From positions 1-64,000 of the forward strand of contig NZ_SLXK01000006.1 in NCBI RefSeq assembly GCF_004341035.1: DNA of 64,000 bases, written 5' to 3'. Shown piece after piece: positions 9,346 through 18,204 of this stretch; the stretch's first letter is position 1, and each line of letters opens with the position of its first letter. Source of the stretch: Scopulibacillus darangshiensis (GTDB lineage: Bacteria > Bacillota > Bacilli > Bacillales > Sporolactobacillaceae). The notes below the pieces were generated by a model, which saw only the letters and a program-made list of their open reading frames with translations, was not told where the DNA came from and did not search any database. Made by a program: the position numbers and the translations under genes.

Positions 9346-11227
9346 TCCAGCGCCGCTTATTGTTTTCCCGAACGGTATATCCCTCTCTGTCACAGCACTC
9401 TAGAAAAGGTATAAGATACTTTCGTGAAAGATCGAGAACCGCTTTGGCATCTTGAATAGTAAAGGCTTCATTGGATTTCTGCCTTAAGCGTTTGACAGCA
9501 TCACAAAAGGCTTGGTGATGCATGAGCAAATCCTCTTCTAAAAGCATTGTTTTTCCAACTGAAAGAAGATAGTCCTTAAGATCTTTTTGTAATCCAGCAG
9601 GAATGCCGGACTCATCCGCTAATTCAGACCAGCTAACCGGCTTTAGACCTTGTTTGGCTAAGTCATTGACGACTCCTGTCATGCGCCTTGCCCACTGATC
9701 TGGAAAATGGGGAGTAAAATCAGACAGTTTCACCATGTGGTCGTGGCTTTCTAATTCATTACTCTCCTTTAACCGTTCATACACTTTACTCTGAAGCGCT
9801 TCGCCAAATGGCAAAGATCGGAGCAAATCAGCTTTCGAAAGGCCTTGCCTCATAGGATAGTCTTGGTGGTATGCTTTTAAATTTTCCAATAAAAGCCCCT
9901 GTGCTTGATTGAGACGATCATTAAGGACATAAGTATTATGGCTTAGGCGAGCAATAACGCGTCGTTCCAGTGTATCATTCAATATCTGGATTAATAAATC
10001 ATTGGGCAGCCCTGTTGAACGAAGCAGGTCCCGTTCGGTTGCTTCTTCAAATTCAACTAAATACTGATAAACCAGATCTGCCGGTGCACCTTGAGCCTTC
10101 CTTTCAAGAAGCTTAATCGTACCTTCCCCAAACCTGTGTTTGACAGCTTCTACATCAATGACTTGACCGCCACCAATGGTCTCAGCGGGTGTCGGCCTGC
10201 GAACAATGAACCTATCCCCTTTTTTGGCAGTAAGAGGTGCTGCCAGTTCAATCTGACAATAAAGATCGTCACCAGCCTCACATTTATTTCTGTCAAACAT
10301 GATAAGCTTTCCCATTACAGCAGCGGTTCCCAAATGGCAAATCACAGGTGACCTTTGTTTAAATGGGCGATCGATATTATTTAATATTTTCAGCTGAACA
10401 TCCAGCCTTGAAGAAGGCATGTATATGGTGCCGTCAGATACAAGAACGTCGCCCCTTTTAACATCATCGCGTGACAGTCCGCCGATGTTCATCGCTGCCC
10501 GCTGGCCACTTGATGCAATAGAAGTATCCTTATGATGGATTTGCAAGCTTTTTACCTTCACTTTTTGCCCTTTGGGGAGAAGCATCAAGTTGTCATCTTT
10601 ATGAACCTGTCCGTTAAAAATCGTGCCTCTGACGATCGTACCGAGACCATGTAAGGTGAAAACATCATCAATCGGCATTCTGAAGGGCTCATTTGGATTT
10701 TTTGCCCTTATTTCGTGGCTTGCCGCGTTAATGGCGTCCTTTAATAAAGCAATACCCTTTCCTGATACACTGTCAACTTTATATATAGGGGCGTCTGCAA
10801 AACTTGTCTTTTTCAAATATGAGCTAACATCCTCCTCGACCATAGCGAGCCATTCGTCATCAACAACTCCTATCTTGGTTAATACGATTAATGCCTGCTT
10901 AATACCAAGCAGCGTAAGGATGTCGATATGCTCCTCAGTTTGCGGCATCACCCCTTCATCGGCCGCAATAACTAAAATGACCAAGTCAATTCCTGCAACA
11001 CCGGCAATCATTTGTCTTATGAACCTTTCATGTCCCGGAACATCAATGATAGCGGCACGCCTTTGATCTTCTAAATCAAGGTAAGCAAAACCATTTTCTA
11101 TGGAAATGTTCCTTGTCTGCTCTTCTTTCAGCCGATCTGTTTCAATGTCAGTTAATGCCTTGGTCAGTGATGTCTTGCCATGGTCAATGTGCCCTGCTAA
11201 TCCAATTGTCATGTCATGCTTCAACAT
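9341..11227 (-). CDS. selB: Selenocysteine-specific elongation factor
   Basis: 628-residue translational GTPase that carries Sec-tRNA(Sec) to UGA codons followed by a SECIS hairpin. GTP-binding motifs: GHIDHGKTS (G1), DVPGHERFIRQM (G3), TKIGVVD (G4). An EF-Tu-like domain 2/3 follows, then a long C-terminal region (residues ~390-628) expected to form the tandem winged helices that bind SECIS RNA. I start it at the ATG at 11227 (MLKHDMTIGLAG), preceded by TTGGAGAG with six-base spacing. The in-frame GTG at 11254 lacks such a site. It stands alone on the minus strand with its own terminator. Confidence 0.96.
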   Translation of the reverse strand: MLKHDMTIGLAGHIDHGKTSLTKALTDIETDRLKEEQTRNISIENGFAYLDLEDQRRAAIIDVPGHERFIRQMIAGVAGIDLVILVIAADEGVMPQTEEHIDILTLLGIKQALIVLTKIGVVDDEWLAMVEEDVSSYLKKTSFADAPIYKVDSVSGKGIALLKDAINAASHEIRAKNPNEPFRMPIDDVFTLHGLGTIVRGTIFNGQVHKDDNLMLLPKGQKVKVKSLQIHHKDTSIASSGQRAAMNIGGLSRDDVKRGDVLVSDGTIYMPSSRLDVQLKILNNIDRPFKQRSPVICHLGTAAVMGKLIMFDRNKCEAGDDLYCQIELAAPLTAKKGDRFIVRRPTPAETIGGGQVIDVEAVKHRFGEGTIKLLERKAQGAPADLVYQYLVEFEEATERDLLRSTGLPNDLLIQILNDTLERRVIARLSHNTYVLNDRLNQAQGLLLENLKAYHQDYPMRQGLSKADLLRSLPFGEALQSKVYERLKESNELESHDHMVKLSDFTPHFPDQWARRMTGVVNDLAKQGLKPVSWSELADESGIPAGLQKDLKDYLLSVGKTMLLEEDLLMHHQAFCDAVKRLRQKSNEAFTIQDAKAVLDLSRKYLIPFLECCDREGYTVRENNKRRWK

Positions 11228-11323
11228 ATCAATCTCTCCAATGGTATTTGCCACTTTTTTTGCTAGCCGCCTTAACTTCTTTCACTTTATCAGAAAAGCT
11301 GATTGGAAAAGCAACGACATAAA

Positions 11324-11899
11324 TTAGAATGACGGCGTGATAATTTTCTTTAATTCTTTATAAATCACAATAATGTCCTCCATCTTGATTCTTACTAGCC
11401 CGCTTGATGAAGGTGCTACGAAATCGATTGTTCCTTTTACAACAGCTTCCGGTTGAATGCCCCAGGAAACCTGTTGTTTTTTGGCATATTGTTGGTAGAC
11501 ACCTTTTCCTACAAAACAAACAACTTCAGGTGAGAGACTCAAAATTTTTTCCCTGAGCCTGTCTCTTCCTTCTTCGTATTCTTTCTTGGAAATATCCTTA
11601 GCTTCCTTTGTGGGTCTGGCAACAATATTGGTTAAACCGAAATGGTAGTTAAGGAGTTTATCGTCTTCCTCCGGTGCTAATTTCACCGGTGTCAACCCTG
11701 ACCGATAGAGGATTGTCCAAAAACGGTTATTGGGATTCGCATAATGATGCCCGGTCTCTGCGGAACGAAGGCTTGGGTTAAAGCCGACAAATAGGATCTT
11801 CAAGTTCTTTTTGATATGATCCGGTATCGGTCCGATAGTAACACCTCCAAAAAAGAATAAAAGAGCAGCCGAAAGCCGCTCCCCCCATTGTATATTCAT
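11324..11899 (-). CDS. mug: Mug-family (G:T/U mismatch-specific) DNA glycosylase; start uncertain
   Basis: Uracil-DNA-glycosylase superfamily. The active-site block reads GFNPSLRSAETGHHYANP followed by NRFW, and the C-terminal block is VAPSSSGLVR. It excises U or T from mismatches and acts in base excision repair. The longest frame, from the ATG at 11899, overlaps the hpaD stop by four bases. However, its first ~18 codons (MNIQWGERLSAALLFFFGG) are exactly the hairpin and T-run that terminate the hpa operon. A GGAGG site follows that terminator with no ATG/GTG behind it in frame; the nearest in-frame codons are a rare ATC (GPIPDHIKKN...) or a TTG before KILFVGF. The function is clear, the N-terminus is not. 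Confidence 0.8.
   Translation of the reverse strand: MNIQWGERLSAALLFFFGGVTIGPIPDHIKKNLKILFVGFNPSLRSAETGHHYANPNNRFWTILYRSGLTPVKLAPEEDDKLLNYHFGLTNIVARPTKEAKDISKKEYEEGRDRLREKILSLSPEVVCFVGKGVYQQYAKKQQVSWGIQPEAVVKGTIDFVAPSSSGLVRIKMEDIIVIYKELKKIITPSF
11851..11881 (-). terminator. Terminator at the end of the hpa operon
   Basis: On the minus strand GAGCGGC-TTTCG-GCTGCTC followed by TTTTATTCTTTTTT. It lies ~15 bp after the hpaD stop, inside the longest reading frame of the mug gene. Confidence 0.8.
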
Positions 11900-12885
11900 A
11901 CATACTTTTTTGTAAATTGTGCCTTGCGATCCCCGAGCACCGCAGCTTGTGTTTTCACTTGTTCGTTGTCGTAGATATCCAAAAATGGTGTGGCTTCATA
12001 AAACCAGCTGTCGGGGACATTGTGGCCCCAGAACGTCCCTCTCTGGGGGTCGTCTAAATCCCAGCGAATCGGCTTAAAGTCCGGATCAGTCGTCAAATAA
12101 TCGCCGGTATACAACTCAACACGATTGCCGTCCGGATCTCTTAAATAGAGGAAGAAGGCATTGGACAAGCCATGACGGCCCGGACCACGCTCAATAGCAT
12201 CCCCGTATCCAAGTGAACCAAGCACATCGCAAACATGAAGAATGCTTGATGAGTCATTTAGAGTAAATCCGACATGGTGAAGCTTCGGACCTTCCCCATT
12301 CATAAAGGCCTGATCATGGACGGTTGGTTTACGATGGATCCACGAAGCCCAAATGTGCCCATCTGCTTCGGTATATTCTGATGAAACAAAGCCAAGTTTA
12401 TTAATATAGAAATTGTGTGCTGCTTCAACATCCGGCACAAGACAATTGAAGTGATCAATTCTTTGCATCCTTGACCCTTTATACACGTCATAGCGCTGCA
12501 AGCTGCGTTCTACAGTATCCATTTCAGCAAAAAATTCTAATGGCATCCCCAATGAATCATACGTGCGCAGCGTTCTTCCCATCGCGTGCTGCGTGCCTTT
12601 TTCCAGCCATTTGGTTTCCAATCCCTTTGATTCAAACAAATAAGAAAGCGCTTCCAAATCAGCTTCAGAGTAAACTTTATAGCCAAGGGCATGAACACCC
12701 GGTTTATCCGCCTTTTTTAGAACATAACAATGGTGATTGTGTTCTTCAAGGCCCCTCAGGTAGATGTGTTCACCGTCCGATTCCGTTTCAACAAACCCTA
12801 AAGCGCTGACATAAAAGTCGCGCGCGGCATCAAGATCGGTCACATTAACTACTGCTCTCGCAGCGCGAAGAATATTAAAAGCCAT
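11896..12885 (-). CDS. hpaD: 3,4-dihydroxyphenylacetate (homoprotocatechuate) 2,3-dioxygenase, VOC-type extradiol
   Basis: 329 residues with two vicinal-oxygen-chelate modules (~7-120 and ~142-265). It cleaves the ring of homoprotocatechuate next to the hydroxyls. The likely metal ligands (Fe or Mn) are H145 (QRIDHFNCLV), H203/H204 (KLHHVGF) and E257 (NRVELYTGDY), in the second module as in the Brevibacterium/Arthrobacter enzymes. The ATG at 12885 follows GGGGGATCAAAATA. It is the last gene of the leftward hpa operon, 22 bp after hpaB, and a terminator follows. The substrate call rests on the operon. A plain catechol dioxygenase is possible but less likely. Confidence 0.88.
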   Translation of the reverse strand: MAFNILRAARAVVNVTDLDAARDFYVSALGFVETESDGEHIYLRGLEEHNHHCYVLKKADKPGVHALGYKVYSEADLEALSYLFESKGLETKWLEKGTQHAMGRTLRTYDSLGMPLEFFAEMDTVERSLQRYDVYKGSRMQRIDHFNCLVPDVEAAHNFYINKLGFVSSEYTEADGHIWASWIHRKPTVHDQAFMNGEGPKLHHVGFTLNDSSSILHVCDVLGSLGYGDAIERGPGRHGLSNAFFLYLRDPDGNRVELYTGDYLTTDPDFKPIRWDLDDPQRGTFWGHNVPDSWFYEATPFLDIYDNEQVKTQAAVLGDRKAQFTKKYV

Positions 12886-12906
12886 TATTTTGATCCCCCG
12901 TCTCTT

Positions 12907-14382
12907 TTATGCTTTGACAGATTTAGGCAAGGAAGAGGCTGTTCCGCCTAAGAAATCTGTTATCATTTCTTTAAAAGGCTCTTTATCGTATCCATCAAAA
13001 TAAGTCATATGCATCTTTACAGGGTCACCGAAGAAATAATATTCATAGTGCACTTGCCTTGAAGCAAAAGCACTCATCGTTAAATCCCAGCAGAGACGGA
13101 ATAATTGCACGCGTTCATAGCCTTCCATGTTCTTCCCTTGTGCAGCCCGATGCAGAATTGGCCCAATTTCTTCATTTGCAAAATCCGCTTCGGTCGGAAT
13201 GCCCATCATGCCAGATGCTCCAAGCACCCGCAGAATTTCTACAAGCCTTGGATAGACTTGAGGGAACCAGTTCCTTGCGGCATTAAGCGGGGCAAAGTCC
13301 GGCGTCATGATGCCCCACTTATCGATTTTGGCGTTATGTTCCGCACGATACAAGTGGGACTTCATCGTCTCAAGCGTCAGCATGATTTCTGTTCCTTTAT
13401 TCTTTACGTGCTGGAACTGGTCGATGCCGATCGCATCCATTAAGCTTAAGACCGCTCCAAGCACAAATTCCGTTTTGACAACATTTTTGGCAATGACCTG
13501 ATGTGATGAATGAACAACTGCGTTCGTTTCACCAAAAGTCCGGTTACAAATAGATGAGTCCTCAAGGACAAAGATGCGGTCCCATGGCACAAGCACGTTG
13601 TCAAAATAGACAATGGTATCGCCTTCTTCAAAACGTGATCCAAGCGGGTGGTCCCACTCGCTTTTTCCGTAATCAAAGGATTCTCTGCTCATAAGCTTTA
13701 GGCCAGGCGTGTTATTAGGAATGGCAAAGGCGATCGAATAGGGATCATCCTTCTCACCTGATTTTTTAACCGTTGAAGGAAACACCATGATCTCATCGGT
13801 GATTGCCCCTTGGGTAGCCAAAAGCCGCACACCTTCCACAACCACACCGTCCTGATTTTTTTCTACAACATGAAGGGCAACATTAGCGTCCTTTTGTTCA
13901 TGGAGTGCTTTAGCCCGGTTCACTTGTGGATGGATCAAGGTGTGTGTCAGAGCAATGTCATTTTCTCGGCAATATTCATAATACTTTTTGATATTTTCGC
14001 CATACATGGGGTCACTTTCGGCAAAGAACTCATGTGCGGTGCCAAACGCCATCAGATCGGTATTAAGATAATCTGGAGAGCGTCCCATCATCCCGCCTGA
14101 ATAACGGGCCCATTCGGTGATCATCTCACGGCGGCGGATCAAATCGTCAATCGTTTTTGGTTGTATGAAGGATAATCCAACTTTTTCTTTAGATGTTGGT
14201 GAGGTATACAGCATTTTATCCTGATTTTTATATTGGAGATCGAATAAACCTGCCATTGATTGAATGACATTTTTGAATGCCTGATGTTCCGTCACATCGT
14301 CGACCCTTTCCCCATGGATATAGACATTGTTTTTCGCTTTCTTCAGTCCTTCAACGTACTCTTGTCCCCTTCTTGCAGGCAT
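12907..14382 (-). CDS. hpaB: 4-hydroxyphenylacetate 3-monooxygenase, oxygenase component
   Basis: 491-residue FADH2-dependent hydroxylase of the HpaB family. It converts 4-hydroxyphenylacetate to 3,4-dihydroxyphenylacetate using reduced flavin supplied by HpaC. Recognisable blocks include HTLIHPQVNRAK near residue 150 and the acyl-CoA-dehydrogenase-like C-terminal half, with FASRQVHYEYYFFGDPVK near the end. The ATG at 14382 (MPARRGQEYVEGL) has a GGGGGG site nine bases upstream. A TTG five codons earlier overlaps that site. It lies between hpaE and hpaD in the operon. Confidence 0.93.
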   Translation of the reverse strand: MPARRGQEYVEGLKKAKNNVYIHGERVDDVTEHQAFKNVIQSMAGLFDLQYKNQDKMLYTSPTSKEKVGLSFIQPKTIDDLIRRREMITEWARYSGGMMGRSPDYLNTDLMAFGTAHEFFAESDPMYGENIKKYYEYCRENDIALTHTLIHPQVNRAKALHEQKDANVALHVVEKNQDGVVVEGVRLLATQGAITDEIMVFPSTVKKSGEKDDPYSIAFAIPNNTPGLKLMSRESFDYGKSEWDHPLGSRFEEGDTIVYFDNVLVPWDRIFVLEDSSICNRTFGETNAVVHSSHQVIAKNVVKTEFVLGAVLSLMDAIGIDQFQHVKNKGTEIMLTLETMKSHLYRAEHNAKIDKWGIMTPDFAPLNAARNWFPQVYPRLVEILRVLGASGMMGIPTEADFANEEIGPILHRAAQGKNMEGYERVQLFRLCWDLTMSAFASRQVHYEYYFFGDPVKMHMTYFDGYDKEPFKEMITDFLGGTASSLPKSVKA

Positions 14383-14407
14383 GACTATTCCCCCCAATTA
14401 AAAATTA

Positions 14408-15895
14408 TTATTCCTTTTTGCCAAACTGTGGAATATGATGATCACCAAGTGCGACGTGAATCACTTGTGTTTCCGTATAAAATTCAAAGGCGTAATGGCC
14501 GCCTTCCCGGCCAATACCGCTATGCTTAGAACCGCCGAACGGAATCCTCAGATCCCTGACATTCTGAGAATTGATCCACAGCATGCCGGAGTCAACGGCC
14601 TGTGCGACACGGTGGCCGCGCTGCAAATCCTTTGTCCATACATAACCTGCAAGGCCGTATGTCACATCATTGGCAAGTGCAATCGCTTCAGTTTCATCCT
14701 TAAAAGAGATCACCGCCATCACCGGTCCAAAAATTTCTTCCTGTGCCACTCTCATCCCATTCGTTACATTTAGCAGTAGTGTTGGAGCAACATAGTTTCC
14801 TTTGCTTAAATCTGCAGGAATATCTGCACTGATCACATCTGCGCCTTCTTCCGCAGCGATTTTAATATAGCTTTTTACTTTCTCATAATGTTCTGCAGAG
14901 ATCAAGGGGCCAACTTCGGTCTGTTGGTCAAGGGGATCCCCAATGATGATATTGCCGATTCTTTCTTTTAAAGCGGCAACAAACTTGTCTTTGATCGTCT
15001 CTTGCACGAGCAGTCTGGAGTTCGCGGTACAGCGTTCACCATTAAAGGAAAATATGCCCCAGACAGCAGCATCCAATGCCCTGTCAAAGTCAGCGTCGTC
15101 AAACACGATAATCGGTGACTTTCCGCCAAGTTCCATTGAATATCGTTTTAATTGATCAGCACCATTTTTCATGATTTCCGAGCCTGTAACGGTTTCACCT
15201 GTAAAAGAAATCAGCTTGGCATCGGGATGTGCCACTAGTGCAGCCCCGGCTGTTTCGCCAAATCCGTGGACAACATTGAAAACACCGTTCGGCAGCTCAG
15301 CTTCATGAATAATTTCAGCCAGGCGCCCCGCCGACAAAGGTGATAATTCGGCAGGCTTCAGTACAACCGTGTTTCCGGTGGCGAGAGCCGGGGCAATTTT
15401 CCATGTTTCCAGCATGAATGGTGCATTCCAAGGGGTGATCAAGCCGGCGACACCAATCGGCTTATGAATCGTGTAATTCAAAAACTCGTTATCGACTTGA
15501 TAAGCTTCTCCAGCCATACGTGTAGACACCGTTTCAGCATAAAAACGGAAATTTTGCGAGGCGCGGGCAGCTTGTTTTTTCGTTTGGCTGATCGGTAAAC
15601 CGGTATCAACCGCCTCAAGGTAGGCAATCTCATCAGCATGTGCATCAATTATGTCAGCAATTTTGCGAATATAGTCAAGCCGTTCAGCAACCTTCATTTT
15701 CCCCCAAGGACCATTATCAAAAGCTTCTTTGGCAGCCGCAACAGCGGCATTGATTTCCGCCGATCCGCCTTCTGCCACTTCATTTATCATATTATTTGTG
15801 AACGGGCTAATGTTCCGAAATGATTTTCCAGATTGTGATGGGATAAATTCACCATTAATATACTGCATCACTTTTTTATCGGTATTGATTGGCAA
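14408..15895 (-). CDS. hpaE: 5-carboxymethyl-2-hydroxymuconate semialdehyde dehydrogenase
   Basis: 495-residue aldehyde dehydrogenase. The general base Glu is in SMELGGKSPI and the catalytic Cys in FNGERCTANSRLL; the PWNAPFMLETWK cofactor region is also present. It oxidises the ring-cleavage semialdehyde made by HpaD, with NAD+. The start is a TTG at 15895 with AGGAGG eight bases upstream. An ATG just before it is in another frame. The assignment to HpaE among similar dehydrogenases rests on the flanking hpaB, hpaD and hpaC genes. Confidence 0.9.
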   Translation of the reverse strand: MPINTDKKVMQYINGEFIPSQSGKSFRNISPFTNNMINEVAEGGSAEINAAVAAAKEAFDNGPWGKMKVAERLDYIRKIADIIDAHADEIAYLEAVDTGLPISQTKKQAARASQNFRFYAETVSTRMAGEAYQVDNEFLNYTIHKPIGVAGLITPWNAPFMLETWKIAPALATGNTVVLKPAELSPLSAGRLAEIIHEAELPNGVFNVVHGFGETAGAALVAHPDAKLISFTGETVTGSEIMKNGADQLKRYSMELGGKSPIIVFDDADFDRALDAAVWGIFSFNGERCTANSRLLVQETIKDKFVAALKERIGNIIIGDPLDQQTEVGPLISAEHYEKVKSYIKIAAEEGADVISADIPADLSKGNYVAPTLLLNVTNGMRVAQEEIFGPVMAVISFKDETEAIALANDVTYGLAGYVWTKDLQRGHRVAQAVDSGMLWINSQNVRDLRIPFGGSKHSGIGREGGHYAFEFYTETQVIHVALGDHHIPQFGKKE

Positions 15896-15949
15896 TGCTC
15901 ATTCCTCCTAACATCTATATCTTTACTGTTCAGTTTTTGACTGTGTAGA

Positions 15950-16873
15950 TCAGCTTATCACCTCATTTGGGATATCAACGTAATTGCTTAACACCGAACG
16001 GATTTCTTCCTGAAGTGCTTTCGACGGCAAATCCATTGGCAACCGCAGTGCCGGATGAATTTTACCCATCATCCCGAGAGCAGCTTTTAATGGCGCGGGA
16101 TTAGTATCTTTGAACAGCACGTCATTTAACGGCATGAGGTCAAAATGCAGATTCTGCGCTTTCTGCAGATCGCCCTCAATCCAAGCATCATAAAGCTCTG
16201 CTACCTTTTTCGGTGCCACATTTGCCGTCGCGCTTATGTAGCCGGCACCGCCGATCGCAAGCATCGGGTAACACAATAGTTCAATGCCTGAATAGAGCAA
16301 GAAGTCTCTGCCGCAGTGCAATAGGACACGATTGACATGTTCAAAATCCTTATTGGATTCTTTGACGCCAATAATGTTGGGGCAGTCTTTATTCAGCTGT
16401 GCCAGTGTCTTAACTTCCATGTTAACCGCTGTTCTGCCGGGTATGTTATAGACAATAATAGGAAGGTCAACGCTATCCGTCACTGTTTTAAAATGTTTGT
16501 ATAGTGCGTGCTGAGAAGGCTTGTTGTAGTATGGAACAATGACTAGAGCGGCATCCGCACCCAACTCCTGCGCTTTTTTCGTCAGAACCATTGTTTCCTG
16601 ATGGTTCGTCGATCCGGTTCCTGGAACAACCGGAACACGGCCATCCGCCGTCGTTATCGCGATGTCCATCACCTTAATCCTTTCTTCCAATGTCAGCGAA
16701 CTCGGCTCCCCAGTTGTACCTGTCACGGAGATGGCATGTGACCCGCTTTCGATATGCCAGTTAATTAAATTTTTGAGCGTCTGTTCATCAATCGTGCCAT
16801 CTTCATGAAAAGGGGTAATAATAGGGGCGATGGATCCTCTTAATTTTGCACGCGCTTCCGTTAGATTGGCCAA
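15950..16873 (-). CDS. DHDPS-family aldolase, probable 2,4-dihydroxyhept-2-ene-1,7-dioate aldolase (HpaI function)
   Basis: 307-residue TIM-barrel lyase of the DapA/N-acetylneuraminate lyase superfamily. The Schiff-base lysine is in GVKESNKDFEH and the Tyr in IVYNIPGRTAVN; the GTTGEPSSL loop is present. E. coli HpaI is of the unrelated HpcH type. Gram-positive hpa clusters, however, carry a DapA-like protein in this place, believed to cleave the C7 intermediate to pyruvate and succinate semialdehyde. Position inside the hpa operon favours that role over lysine synthesis. The start is a TTG at 16873 with AAGGAG nine bases upstream. A long palindrome lies directly upstream. Confidence 0.75.
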   Translation of the reverse strand: MANLTEARAKLRGSIAPIITPFHEDGTIDEQTLKNLINWHIESGSHAISVTGTTGEPSSLTLEERIKVMDIAITTADGRVPVVPGTGSTNHQETMVLTKKAQELGADAALVIVPYYNKPSQHALYKHFKTVTDSVDLPIIVYNIPGRTAVNMEVKTLAQLNKDCPNIIGVKESNKDFEHVNRVLLHCGRDFLLYSGIELLCYPMLAIGGAGYISATANVAPKKVAELYDAWIEGDLQKAQNLHFDLMPLNDVLFKDTNPAPLKAALGMMGKIHPALRLPMDLPSKALQEEIRSVLSNYVDIPNEVIS

Positions 16874-16907
16874 ACTTATCCTCTCCTTTTTGAATTATAG
16901 TAAAGTG

Positions 16908-16946
16908 ATCATTTGAAACTGCTTGCAAAAAGCAGTTTCAAATGAT
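16908..16946. promoter_or_regulatory. Perfect 17-bp inverted repeat between hpaC and the hpaI-like gene
   Basis: ATCATTTGAAACTGCTT - gcaaa - AAGCAGTTTCAAATGAT. There is no T-run on either side, so it is not a standard terminator. In the operon transcript it would fold into a strong hairpin 35 bases before the start codon of the aldolase gene. It may act as an mRNA processing or stability element, a partial attenuator, or a protein-binding site. Confidence 0.75.
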
Positions 16947-16962
16947 GGTCAACTTGGGACTG

Positions 16963-17439
16963 TTATACGGTATGAAATTTAATCAATTGGTTATGACCAT
17001 ATTTCCCGCCAAAAAACGTCAGCGGATCGCCTTCGGACAGATGTAAATCCACCACTTCACCAATAAACAATGTATGATCTCCGACTTTATGAGAGTCGTA
17101 TACATTGCAAATAATATTGGCCAGCGCATCCTTTATAACTGGGACACCGCCATGCCAATCAAACTCAACATCCTCTTTTTCCTTTTGTCCAGCAAAATGC
17201 ATAGACATTTTCGTTTGTTTATCAGACAAAATACTGACAGCAAATTTTCCGGTTTGCTGCATTTTATCGTACATGTGCGCTTTCTCATCAATTGATACTG
17301 TAATTAGCTTAGGATCAAGCGAAACGGACATAAAAGCGTTTGCCGTCATGCCGTGAATGTGATCATCTATTACCGTTGTGATCACTGTAATGCCAGTCGC
17401 AAATTTACCCATCGCATCTCTGAAAGTCCGATCATCCAA
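16963..17439 (-). CDS. hpaC: 4-hydroxyphenylacetate 3-monooxygenase, flavin reductase component
   Basis: 158-residue short-chain flavin reductase. It reduces FAD/FMN with NADH for HpaB. Family features: N-terminal FRDAMGKFATGITVIT, SVSLDPKLITVSID, and C-terminal GGKYGHNQLIKF. I place the start at the TTG at 17439 (MDDRTFRDAM) because GGAGG lies nine bases upstream; the longer frame from 17457 would translate the ribosome binding site. It lies 21 bp after hpaR, in the same direction. Confidence 0.88.
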   Translation of the reverse strand: MDDRTFRDAMGKFATGITVITTVIDDHIHGMTANAFMSVSLDPKLITVSIDEKAHMYDKMQQTGKFAVSILSDKQTKMSMHFAGQKEKEDVEFDWHGGVPVIKDALANIICNVYDSHKVGDHTLFIGEVVDLHLSEGDPLTFFGGKYGHNQLIKFHTV

Positions 17440-17460
17440 TATGATCACCCTCCTCAAGTG

Positions 17461-17913
17461 TCACTTAACCTTTTCCTCTTCAAGTGCGATTTCAATATTT
17501 CTTTCCATGTGCTCCAGTGTTATTTTTAAGAGCGCTATTTGCTCCTCGGAAATGCCATTGAAGACCTTCTGATAGACTTTTTCAATGGACGGCTCCAACA
17601 CATGCCGAAGCCTTTCACCGGAATCCGTTAAATACACTAAAAAAGACCTTCGATCATTTGAATTGGCTTTTCGTTCAATCCATGTCTTCCGGTCCATATT
17701 ATCTAAAATTCTCGTCAATGTTGCCTGATCTTTCCCAGACTTTTGCGACAATTCCTTTTGTGTAATGCCATCCTGCTCCCCTAGATATCTTAAAACTGTC
17801 CATTGTTCCGGTGTGATGTCATAACTTTTTAAATGAACAAAAAGTAAGTGAACAATTTTCCGTCCTGTTAATACCGTAGGGTAACCGACAGCTGCATCTA
17901 TTGTGTTATGCAT
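17461..17913 (-). CDS. hpaR: MarR-family regulator of the hpa operon
   Basis: 150-residue winged-helix regulator. The DNA-binding segment is near residues 55-95 (KSGKDQATLTRILDNMDR, then the wing SNDRRSFLVYLT). It is the first gene of the hpa operon and, by analogy with HpaR in enterobacteria, probably represses it until the aromatic acid is present. The ATG at 17913 is preferred over the GTG at 17922, which forms part of the ribosome binding site AGAGGTGG. A consensus promoter with overlapping AT-rich inverted repeats lies just upstream. Confidence 0.82.
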   Translation of the reverse strand: MHNTIDAAVGYPTVLTGRKIVHLLFVHLKSYDITPEQWTVLRYLGEQDGITQKELSQKSGKDQATLTRILDNMDRKTWIERKANSNDRRSFLVYLTDSGERLRHVLEPSIEKVYQKVFNGISEEQIALLKITLEHMERNIEIALEEEKVK

Positions 17914-17938
17914 TGCCGCCACCTCTTTATTTATTTGT

Positions 17939-17995
17939 TACACCAATTATATGTATATCAAATTTAACTGTCAAATAAATTTCTATATTTTGATA
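17939..17995 (-). promoter_or_regulatory. Promoter and probable HpaR operator of the hpa operon
   Basis: On the minus strand TTGACA (17974-17969), 17 bases, TATAAT (17951-17946): a full-consensus sigma-A promoter directed into hpaR. Around it ATATCAAA and TTTGATAT form inverted arms. A MarR-type dimer bound there would cover the promoter. The promoter is clear; the operator is inferred. Confidence 0.8.
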
Positions 17996-18013
17996 TGGCG
18001 TAATTTTCGGTAT

Positions 18014-18161
18014 AAGGAAAACTCGCCGATTGGCGAGCCTTTGGCGAAGACAGAGACGTAGTTGCGACGCACAGGACGTGCTAGTACTGGCGTTGTAACA
18101 GGATGTTACGTCTTTAGCCAGTGCCCTTATGTGCGTCAGAAAGTTATACTTTCTGATTAAC
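18014..18161. repeat. Interspersed hairpin-ended repeat, type I, copy C (148 bp, short form)
   Basis: Begins AAGGAAAACTCGCCGATTGG and ends with the uninterrupted hairpin AGAAAG-ttat-ACTTTCT then GATTAAC. It lacks the ~61-bp block that splits this hairpin in copies A and B. It lies upstream of the hpa promoter. Confidence 0.88.
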
Positions 18162-18164
18162 CAA

Positions 18165-18196
18165 TGGAAATCCGGAGTCATATCGACTCCGGACCT
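18165..18196 (-). terminator. Probable terminator of the aminotransferase transcript
   Basis: TCCGGAGTC-atatc-GACTCCGGA stem (18171-18193) followed on the minus strand by the weak run TTTCC. It lies ~12 bp after the aminotransferase stop. Confidence 0.6.
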
Positions 18197-18204
18197 ATAA
18201 AGAA

